Source of the DNA: Doris montereyensis
Lineage: Eukaryota; Mollusca; Gastropoda; Nudibranchia; Dorididae
Assembly: GCA_037039925.1 (NCBI GenBank)
Contig: JAXRKP010000368.1
Coordinates: 128,501 to 192,500, forward strand
Length of the DNA stretch: 64,000 nucleotides
Direction of reading: 5' to 3'
This document shows positions 14,659 through 26,600 of the stretch, piece by piece; the stretch's first letter is position 1, and the number at the start of each line of letters is the position of its first letter. The position numbers and the translations under genes were made by a program. The notes under the pieces were generated by a model. The model made no database searches. It had not been told where the DNA came from and saw only the letters and a list, made by a program, of their open reading frames with translations.

Positions 14659-17600
14659 CATACATACATACATACATACATACATACATACATACATACA
14701 TACATACATACATACACACATACATACACACATACATACATACATACATACATACATACATACATACATACATACATACAAACTACCTCCATACATTCAT
14801 ACATGCAATATGTGCATCGATAGTTTTGAATCCTTTTCCTTACAAACCCTTGATTAGTTTTGTCAGTTACAGCAATTTCTCCACAGGTCCCAAGAGTGGC
14901 ATATTAATAAGTCGTCCCATAGAGACTATTACATTTGTTGTTGCTTCCTATCTGCAGCTCTGCTTCTCCTGAGATGGCCATAAACTCAGCACTGACCATT
15001 TTTACAGCTTTTAGTCGTCTCTCTCTCGTGTTCTTAGGGAGCATCAGGGGGAAGGGAGGAGCGGGGTGTCGGGGGAAGAATGCTTTTCAAGTTTCTACTT
15101 TTGTCTAGACGTGAGCCTTTGAAAATTGAATTTCTTCCTGTTTCTCACTCACACCAGTCATTGATGTATAAAAAAGTGATTGACATCCAATACCGGAACA
15201 GTCTAGCCAACGAACTCATGATGTTTCACATGCAGGTAACTCCCTGCTGCCTGTCTCATGCAGGGTCACCCCGTCCCGTAGATGAGATGGAGTTGTTGTT
15301 AGCCTGACTTACTACACATTATATATATCTCCCTTTCTCCTCTATATATATATATATTGATATTTTATATTTTCCGGCCCTCTTTAGCTTCCTTTCTCTT
15401 TTCAAAATTTTCTCTTTTTTTGCTCTCTTCTTTTGTTCCTTCTTCATTAGTTTGTCAGTACCCCGAGTTATCTGTTTTGCATGCGAAAAATGTGAAATTT
15501 CAGCCCATTTCCAGTACTTTTCTTTTTGTATTTGTTCTTTCCTCGACAATATCCTTTTTATCTTTAGGGCTTCTCATAAAACTAGCACTTGTGATTTTTG
15601 CTTTCAATTTATAATTTTATTAATTCTTTCTGGGTGAAAGAACTTTTTTTCCTCCTCATTTATTTCCAAAAAGTAGCATTCAGACTTAATAAAGGGAGAG
15701 ATGCATTCCAACAACTTTGACCACGAGTCAGATGAGTTTGAATGAGACAAAAACAAAGCTCAAGTCAAAATATGAGTGAAACACATGAAATAAAGGCAGT
15801 GTGCAAATGCAAAGCAAGTGGTTGTCAACTTCCAGAATTTCAGTGGCTACATGACACAGCCTAAGGTTGATCATGACCCATCTGTTATTGTCTAGGCATA
15901 CAGGTTGTTTTAAATCTAAAAGAAATATATTTACTTATTTTTTAAATATTTAGATTGGGAGGAAGTTGGGGGGGGGGGGGGGTGTTAAATGTATGAAATG
16001 CTATGAGTAAACAACAAAACAAAAGTAGTTTTAACAATCCCAAGATAATTTTTGATGCGATTGTATTATGTTACATCTGGAAATGAATACTGCAATAAAT
16101 TTGATATTCTTAAGAACATGCATAATATATCACATTGGAAAAAGAACAAAATACATCGCATTTTGAAAAGAAGATAGTACATCACATTTGGAAAAGAACA
16201 TTAAAACATGACATTTGGACAAGAGCATAATGAGAAAGAACATAAACATCACATATTTGGCAATGAACGTTATTATACATCAAATAATGGAATAGAAACA
16301 CGACTACATTATATCTGGACAAGCTGTTAAAGTTAATAAATGTAAAAATTATCCCAAGCTCAAATGAAATACTTGTTTGCAGTCATTTTCTTTCATTGAA
16401 AACATTTTCTGGCTCTGTTTAGTATTTGTTCAAAAAGCATCAGAATACTTTTGATTAACAAATATAGATGCTTTCTGCTTTAATCCAAACTTCCTGATGT
16501 AACAATAATGCTCCTCAGAACCCATTTTAATAATCATGATCGTGTCCCCTTAATAGTGTCTGTAGAGAAGTTTGCTTGCTCTTGGAATACATTGGTTAGC
16601 TTAGAGGCTGAGCAGTTAACACATCATAGCATTGTTCCTTTGGAATCAAAGGCCCGATACAAAGCATTTCACAGACGTTGAAACAGAGAGAAGCATTGTG
16701 GTGCATGAGTTTATGTTACTTGTGTTCCTCAACGCCTTAGCCATACCATTGCCCAGATCTGCTCTCCATATGTTGTCATATATTGCATCTTTTGCTCTCA
16801 TCCTTTTCTCTTTTTGGCCTTCAATTTTTGTTCCTCAATTTCACTTGTTCTGATTTTGTTGTTTTAATTTCAGGTGTACGTTTATGTTCTACCCTTCTAA
16901 GTTGCCATTCCGTATGATTTTATGTTTGACGTTATTGTAGCTGGAGCATCGGTGTCCTTAGTTCTTACTACTAATGCACGTTGGCATTAATGTTTTCCTT
17001 GTGTGGTTTTTTTCCCTCTTTATTTCTTTTCTTTCTTGTTCTTATTTATCAGACACTTTTTGATTGCTTTTATTTCAGTGAGTTACTCTTTCTCCACACC
17101 ACAGCAGCTCAGCATTTGTGCTGAAAAGCTCATGTCGTCACCACCACTCCCGATAGTGTTGTCACTTTATGTTGAATACCCTCGTCTTGATATGCATTCA
17201 TGTGGCTTTAATTTATGTTGTGACTTAATTGTCCACTTGCTCATTATTTCATATTATGCACTCCTTCTTATCTGACAGGATTATTTGAAGGTCGTGGGCT
17301 GTTTTGTTGGATTGTTTTTTTTCACCCATCAATCCAGTCAATCACAAGTTCTCCGGTCTTTTTTCTTCTTTTCTTTCTTCTTTTTTTGGCTTCATGTAAA
17401 ATCCTGTCATCTATCTTTACTTTTGCACATTTTTTGATGTGTCCAGTCTCTAATGTACAAGAAACTTCAAGATACTCAACATCGTCACCGTCTTGCTAAT
17501 GAGCTTATGCTGTTCCACATCAATCAGGTTAGTTGTTTACACCGTGCCAGTACAATGTCCACATTAAGATGCTAGCAGCCGACCAGGTTAGTTTTTACTG

Positions 17601-20600
17601 GAATGAAGGCTGATGTAAGATGGAGAGAGAAGATGTTAGGTCTGTGGTCTTTAACCTGGGTTCGATCAAACCCCAGAGGTTTGTTGAGTCAGTCTCAGGG
17701 CTTTGGTCGAGGTCAAAACACACACACACTCTTTTTATAACTTTTTTATTGTTAATAAAACATCATGTCAAATTTTCAATCAACCATCAATGTAAATGGG
17801 CCTCCAGTGTGGAACATCAGATTTACTGATATCATTGACCTTATAAGCAGTTTGAGAAAGAGCTCTATAACTTTACAACCAGACTAGGAAAAGTTGCAAA
17901 GGATTTTGGAATGGAGACAAGTGAAGGATAGAGCAAAGTTCTAGTCCACAGCAGCAGAACAGGAGCGAGTACGTCCATCTCACTGAATGATCAAAAGTTT
18001 GAAGGAATGGACAGTATTAAATATTTTGTGTCCTCCATTACAAAGATGGAAGCTTTATGAAAGAAATCAAAATAAATCTCAGTCAAGTTTCATTGGCCAT
18101 GTCAAAGCAAAATGATGTACACGTACATGGAAACACCACGACATTTGACTTGCTCTGAAGATCATGTTTTCTAGGTTATTAGTGATATCCATTCCTCTCT
18201 ATAGATGTGAAAAACTAGACGCTGAGTATGTGAAGAGAAAAACATATTCAGGCTTTTGGATGCAAATGTTACAGGAAGCTATTAGGTATCCGCTTTACTG
18301 AACACAGAACAAGTGAATAGTGGATTTACTGTTCAAAAATGTATTGTCTGTGCATATCAATAAGTTAAACAAGGTTTCCAAGGTCATTTAGAGAGGAGAA
18401 CACCAAAAGTAATTTAGCAGAAGCTATAGATTTGAGTTAACCAATGCTGGAATTATAAGGAAAAGAAGGGAGGAGGGTGCTATTGGATTTTCTTTAAAAG
18501 AAGGTGAAGGAGTAAAGGCAAAGTTGATTATAAAAGGCTAGACTGGATAGTTTTGTGGTGGTATTACAGTTTAAGTAATCTTACAGATAGCAATGAGTGT
18601 AATGATAAATGTCCCTGGTCAATTCAATGCTCACAAGAGTTCATGAATATATTTCTGTATCACTGGTCTGTGGTGTAAGTTTGGAAAGATATTATGAACG
18701 ATTGAAGATATTTTCTTTAAAACCACAAGACTGAAACTGACTTGTTCATTGTTGTGTTTGTTATTGCACAATTAGATGAAAAGAAAGGAGAATACAAGAC
18801 TAAAAGTCTGTCCTATGATTTAATCAGATTTGCTTCACCAAAAGGATTGGAACAAATCAATTTCATGTATCACAGCACATGCCTAAAAGTACTGTTCATC
18901 CCTGTTCTCCCTCTCCCTCTGTATGATACACAGCGTGTGTCATTGCACATTCTTTTTTATGCCAGCAATTCGCCATACTTTATAGATATTTTGAATAGAT
19001 TTGAGGATTAATACTACATTTTGAGGCCCTTTAATTTATTTTTCTTCTGTAATGTAAATCATCAATTAACAGATGACATCTTGGGCCAATATGAAATAGT
19101 TTCTTTTCAAATTTGATGTATGGAAATAACGGTTTCTGGTTTATTATATTTTTGCTCCTTTTTTCTTTTGATTTCTTTCTTCTTTTTTCTTCTTTTTCTT
19201 TTTCTTTTTGTTGTTGTCGGTAGGGTGGGAGTCGTTTATTTTTAATTTTTTTTTAATGATGAAAATGTTCTTTTAAGAACCTTATATAACTACAAGTCCT
19301 AAATGAAATTAATTGCTTTAAATGTTGATGTCAACATATTTTGCATAAAGTGAGTAATAGTAAAATAGCGAATAGTAAATATTTTGAGATGCTTTGGATA
19401 CAGAGTGTATGTATTGTCCCATAGTGATAGATTGCATGTATTTGTCAAAATGTTACATTGTGTATTTGTTTTCCCTGATGCAATGAAAATGTTGTAGCCT
19501 TGCTCTTACATGTATTAGGTTTTTCTATGTTCTTTTCAGACTTAAAATATTCTAGCCCCTAAAATTACATATCTTTAATTTCTCATGAACCATTATAAGC
19601 TTTTTATTTCTTCTTTACTCATTCAGCCTCCCGTCAATAAGTATCATCAAATATTTGGTGTAAAATATATCATGACATTGTCACTTCTTTAGTCCTTTCA
19701 TAGCCCAGTCCGCACTTTTGAATTTTATTTCTAAGGACAACTGGGTTTTACTTTGGTACAAATTAAGCACTGGTAGACATGTCTATTTTTAAATAATATT
19801 ATGTAATAAAAAGAAAAATTTTTTCCCCCATAATACTTTTTACATTGGATGTTTTTATGTAAGGTATTATTAAAACATTTCAATCTTATCAAAACAATAC
19901 TAATTTTTATGGATATATTTGTCATTCATACATTTTACAGTAAAAAAAGATTTAATTGTCAAAGCTTTAAGATTGAAATAAAAAGATTATTAGTGAGTAC
20001 ATTTTGGACACTTGTTTATTGAAAATGTTTGAAGCAAACAGAACGAATAATATCACTTAAAAGAATACAGATGGGAAACATAAAGATGTAAACAGTTTTA
20101 AGAAACTTACCAATTCCTGTAATATGATGTAAAAATACATGTTCACAACGTTACAATACTAGTGATATCTTCTTGTTAAAAAGCTTTTAAAATTGATTTT
20201 TATGTAACTTCTGCTATTTTTTTAGTTGGCTTCAATCTAGATCTACTTATTTGTTTCTCATGGATTCAATTTTCATTTGGGTATATTTTTAAAAAATCTA
20301 GCAAGTCCCAGCGGAGGAAGTGCATTCCATGGCAGAGCAGTATATCCCACCAGTCACCAAATTCAGCACTACTTTCGACTCATTTGACTTCCCCCTCGTA
20401 CCATACCAGAAGGCCAAACCGTGCTTGTAAGTTGATTTTAGCATCCTGGAAGAGCTTGTGTTCTGAGTTAGCAATCATTGACAGAAACAAATTAACACTG
20501 AAAGCTAATTCTGGCCTGTGGGTTCAAGAATTTGTTTTGAGCCAGATACTAGCTGTTTTTGTGTTTTATAGCTTTTTATTTTTCTCCAAAAAAAAAAAAG

Positions 20601-23600
20601 GCGTCTTGAACACTGTGTGCAGTATGATACTATGAATACGATATAGTCATGACCAACGCAATTTGTTTTTCCGGAGACTACTTAACCAACATTTGTTTCC
20701 TTAAAGATAATGTTTAACAACAAAGAGTGATAACGACGCCAAGGAAGACAGAAGAAATGTGACGGCAAATGGTAAAACAATATTGCAGTTGATGCTTAAA
20801 GCACTATATGGGTGTGTTTTTTCATTGTGCTATTATTTCTTCTAACCCCCAACTCCTCCTTCCTCATCCCTCTTCCCGCTCCATACACAGTCATGCTTAA
20901 GCATGTTTGAGGATTTGGGCTTCCTGTCACGATGGAGGATTCGGATTGATACTCTAGTCAGGTAGGTGAATAGATTTATGTCTTGTTGGTAAGTTTGGTG
21001 TGGCTTTTTGATTATATGGTACTGAGTTGATTTTTGTTGGGTTATTTTGTTTTTAAAGATGGGGTGGGGCTGGGCTGGGCTTTTGAATAGAAAATAGAAA
21101 AAAGACACTTGTCTGAAGAATGCCAATAGGCATTGATAAAGTCTTAAAGTGGAGCAGGAATCAGGATGTATTAGAGACCAATAAGAAAAATCAAGCAACG
21201 ATGAGCGTGGTTAGCAGGCAGATCTGCTGGGTCTCGAAATCATCTGCAAAACAAAAAAAAAGGCATAAGACATAGGGACACCAAAGAGTTATGAGTGTGA
21301 GGCAGTTAAGGGCTGAAATATTTGATTGATGGGGTTGCTCTTCCTCTGAAGACTCTCTGACTTTAGCTCCCATTGAGTTTCCTTCTACTGTAAGTGTGTG
21401 CGTGTGTAGGACTGTGGGTGTTGGTAGGTAGGAGACTTGTGACATTTGTGTGTGAGGCCTGCAATGTCTTTACATCGTGTTGCACATTATCTTTTCATTG
21501 TTGTATTTCATGGATGGGGGTTTTTCTATCACAGATTTCTGTTGATGGTGAAGAAAGGATACCGCAACCCTCCCTACCACAACTGGATGCATGCCTACTC
21601 TGTGACTCACTTCTGTTACCTGCTCATTAAAAACCTACACCTACAGAATTACCTGGAGTAAGTAGCTCCATCTCACAGATAGTCGCAAACATTTTTTTCT
21701 TGCACAGAGATGTTTGATGAATCGTACCTCTCATTATTGAGATAGTTGGTAAGAGCATACATTCGAGTGGATCAGTCTTTTGTTGTATATTCAGGTGGTC
21801 TTAAAACTCTACTGACCTTTATTCCATGCTGCCTATGCATCTCTTCTAGTAAGTTATTGTGTAAAATTATCTTGTCAACTCTTGGAGGCTTTTGAAAATA
21901 TTAAACTGATTTGTAGGCCAAGAGTGGACTAGCTTATTTCATGTCGTTTTACATTATATCACATAAATATATCTGTCCACAAGAAGAATTAAATTAACTG
22001 GTTATTACATCCCTTTTTGTTTTTGTTTTTTCCAGAGACATCGAACTCCTTGCCCTTTTTGTATCCTGTTTGTGCCATGATATTGATCACCGAGGGACAA
22101 CTAACTCATTCCAAGTTCAATCTGTAAAGTAGCATCTTAAAAACCACAAGTCTACAACATAAGTGTGTACATAGTTTATATATTTAGTCTATTTTGTATT
22201 ATTATTCATTTTGTTTGTTAATGAAATTTGAATGGTTTTTTGAATAACCAACAAAGTATCATGGGTCTTGACAGATCTTGATATGCTTACATAAGTGATC
22301 TGGGGTGAAGTTGACTGAAAGATAAGAAATGAAGATGAAAAACCATGGACAAGAATTCAACAGTTGCACAAAAAAATCTGCTTACGGAAGGCTGCGATTT
22401 GAATGTATCACATTCTTATCAACACTCAATGCTTAAATATAAAAGAAGATAAATTGAGAAGAACAGAGAAACGTCAATGCACACCAAATTGTTTCATTCT
22501 CACAATCTCCATGTCATCACTCGTCATCTTGAATGGAAAACTCTCTTAAAGACAAACAGAGTATGTAGACAAGGGTATCAACTTAATTTGAATTCTAAAC
22601 TGTGCGTACTAACAGTGATACTTATTAACTGAGTTAATTAGTTACTATGAAAAAGTAATCAAAAGAAGGAATGCGTTTTCCTGTCTTGACACCAGTAGTG
22701 GGTGTGAGCATGGAGAACACAGCTTACAACAATATGCTTGGTACAAACAGACTTTTTGTTTGGTTGTCAAAGAACAGATAATAGATGTAAGTTAAGCATT
22801 ACAGAGATTTTGAATAGACAGATTAATAAACTCTTAGAAGCGGCTGGCAGTGAATATCTATTGCCTTAGATATAGTGAGTATACAGTAGGAAAAGTACAA
22901 TTTCTTCAGGGCCTTTATCACCCACATTGTTATGAGTATTTACCTATCTTTTGCTGCACAGATATTTTCTTTACCTGGTGTTTCCAGTCATATACTCTTT
23001 TCATATATCATTCCGTACAGCAATCAGTACTAGCAGCCTTGTATAGTTCAGAGGGTCTGTCATGGAGGTGAGTAACATATTCTATTTATTTTGATTTTGT
23101 AGAATTCATAGTTATAATTGAAAGGGATATGTGTTTATGGAATGTGGTCCTCTCGTGTTGTGCAATTTAGTTTTCTTAATGTTAAAAAAGACATTTAATG
23201 GTTTTCTTTCTCTGACCAAATTCTCAGAAGCCATTATTAGCCTGTGGAAATAGATAGACTTGCTATTGTAATTTCATCATGAAAATCATTTTCAAACTTA
23301 GATTGTCTTCAGTGCATTGCCTTCTTTGTAAATCCGAGATATGAATTAAGGTTTCTTTTATTTGATTTGATTTTACCCACATCCACAACTAAGGTGATCA
23401 TCCCTGGGGTTCTGGTAGGATTTTAAATTTTGCCGGGCTGCTCAAACAATCGAAAGATGCAGAGCGTTGTGATCTGCTCATATGACCTTTTTATCATCTG
23501 TCTCCAATGGGACTAGATGTCCATCCACCTACCTGGAAGAAAAAGACTTGAGAAAATGTTTCAACCATCGGGGCTTGAACCTACGACCTTTAGGTTGAGA

Positions 23601-26600
23601 GACCGACACCTTGCCTTTGGACCACCAAGTCAACTTCAAATTTAAATTTTGGTTTTGTTTTCCTAGACAAATGATATTTTCCTTACTCCTACAGGATGTT
23701 TAGACTATTGCCAGTTTTTTAGTTTCACTAAGTATATGACAGTCTGATGTACTCATTATGTAAAAGTACTACTCTACTCTGTATTGATCAGTTTACATAA
23801 TGCTTCCCTCGCCAGCGACATCATTTGGCCCAGAGTATGTGCATTCTCAACACAGAGGGCAGCAACCTGTTTGAACAACTATCCAGCAAGGTAACTCACC
23901 ACTCTCTACCTGCTTTTCATTTCACTTTTGTGTTGTTGTTGACTTGATTATATTGTTGTATTGTCACTAAAAGTTGAAGTTTGTTGGTTAATAAAAGCTT
24001 GAGTGCTGGAAATAAATTTTGTCTTCATGAGGATGGAACTTTTATTTCTCATCTTGTTGGTATATCGTTTTCCTAATTGTAAATATTAGTCAGGAAATTT
24101 ACCCACTGGATCATGAAAGGTTGATGACTGCAATAATTGTGCTTAATTTTTGTGCAATCTCACTTTTATGAACATTGACTATTGAGAAACTGTTTGCAGA
24201 CCTGCACCTTTATTTGATCACTTTTTTACTTATGTGTATGTGAGCACAAATACTTTGTAAAAGAAAATTAGAGAAAAAGAAGGAAAAAAAACCTTCAAAC
24301 AGAATTTGACGACAGACAGAAAAAGCATGTAAAACTACCAGAGAGTTGCCTTTGTTACATAAATCCAAGAGGAAGTTATCATCATTTCTCTTTTAGCAAG
24401 CACTTGAAGTCATTTCAACAGTAACACTTCTGTTTCACTTTCGTCTCCTTCACTTTTTCATTTAGTATATCAGCGTATGTACATATTCAAAGACCACCTG
24501 CCCTAGTTGGGCTTTTTTCCTCTCACCACATCATAGCTGGTGGATAAATTTGTACACCAGATTTTTATAATTTTTTATTTTTCACGTTGTGGCAACTTTA
24601 TAGATACTTTGTGGACTCTTTTTCTTCATACTAACTCACTACCTCAATTCCTGAGTATTGCTGTTAGCCTGCATGATTTTGAATTTTATCAAAAACTGAT
24701 AATCTAATTTTGATTGGAAAGTGGCGTATTTAAATTTGTTTTAAAGTCTTCAGTTTGTACCACTGCCCCACTGTACTACTAGAGTAAAATGGGTGCTTCG
24801 GTCTGAAATTATTGCTTGTATTCTAATCAGTCATTCACGCCCGTCTTGCAGTTTGCATGTTCAATATTTGAGTACCTTGTGTCCATCACATTTCAAACTG
24901 GTTTCAATGTGTTTCATTTTGATCCATAACGGATATATACTTAACCAGTTCAATGTTAGTTCATGCAATTAAAGTCACGGATACGACTATGTCATACTGT
25001 CCACAGGAGTACCAGACTGTTCTTGACCTCATGAGGAAATTATTCTGGCCACCGATTTGGCTCATCATTTGAGGCTATACAACGACCAGAAGGCTATGGC
25101 TGAAAGTAAGTTTCCTTCTTTACATTCTGTCTCTACACTGTACATTCATATGCTTACAATCTTCACGTACAAAATAAACATACAAAGATATCACTCACCT
25201 GTTCTCTTACATCCGTTCTTTATCAAAACTACATCAGAAGAAAAATGAAATAGCTGTTTATAGATAGTAACATTCATGCAAATACATAGCTGCAAATGCT
25301 TATGTTGCATAAACACATTGAAATAGCAGCTTTGCTAGTGCAAGTGTAAATAAATATAAAATACTTAAAAGAGATATTTTTTTGCAAGCGTGAGGAGAGT
25401 TTATAACAAAATTTAAGGAAATATTGTCTGAAGCAGTGAGATAGAATAAAAGGGGCCAATAACAGTTTTCGCTTGTGGACAAAATCTCCTACTTTATCAG
25501 TTGATGTCATAGACAGAAAGAAAGAATGCCATTAAGTCCATCAGACATGTCAAGCCCAAGACGTATTTCGATGTGGAGATAAAGGAAACAACAAACTGAA
25601 ACATTGGCTAAACTTTGATCTTTTCAGGTGGCCAGTATGACCGCAGTAATCCTGAACACAGGCACACTTTGATTACCATGCTGATGACATCATGTGATTT
25701 GTCAGACCAGACCAAGAACTGGAACCAGACCAAGTTAATAGCTGTAAGTCATTTGGTCGGAGTGGTGTTGGGGATGTTAATCCATCTGTCTTTTGATTTT
25801 TGTCAGTCCATCTTTTTTTGTAAATTTTTTTTTTTCAATTCTATAATTGTATTTGCTGGTAGCATGGTTACTTTTCATAGCAACAGTATTGTATTTCCAA
25901 ATTAACAGCTTCTTTTGTTCGACCTCATGTTTAAGGTAAGTAAAATTACATCCATGCCTTGAGGCCCATAGAGCAGTAGAGAAGCCTTTCCTAGTTTATG
26001 TAGGGTTAGAGAGACTGGCAATACAAGAATGTAAGTAAGTCATCACCAATGTCATATAGTGATAAATGAAAAGTCTTGCCTTGAGAAATATCATCAAAGG
26101 TTTATTACTCAAGCAACAACACCTTTCAATTGCTGAATCAAATTAATGTGTTTACCATTTGCTGAAAGAAAAATTGTCATATGTCTTATCATATTTATTT
26201 ATTTTACCTTTCTCATCCCCTAGTCATTGGTGTATCAGGAGTTTTTCTCACAAGGAGACCTAGAAAAGGCTCTTGGCAAAAATCCTCTGGAAATGATGGA
26301 CAGGGAAAGAGCTTGTATTCCTGAACTACAGATATCCTTTTTGGACAACATTGCAGCACCTGTATACAGGTTTGTGGTTGAATGGAACTATCTCTAACTC
26401 TCTTTTTTCTTCTTTTGAGCCCCTTTTCATAAACTGTTTCATGAAAGCTCGGCCATCCTGAAGTTTTGATCCCACGTCTCTTTGTCAAATTTCAATTGGA
26501 TGCGGAGGAATATCCTCTCAGTCACAGCAAGAGGACATTTGCTTTCAAACCAGGTTTTGAAATCAAAATTTGATTCTTTGACTTTAATTTCAAAGTCATG

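Noticed and set aside
20898..20902. Use of the internal AG at 20900-20901 as the PDE2A acceptor to restore frame without invoking a missing base
   Set aside because: It keeps frame but gives a poorer match. Restoring one C in the upstream exon yields a gapless alignment on both sides and matches the error type seen in other exons.
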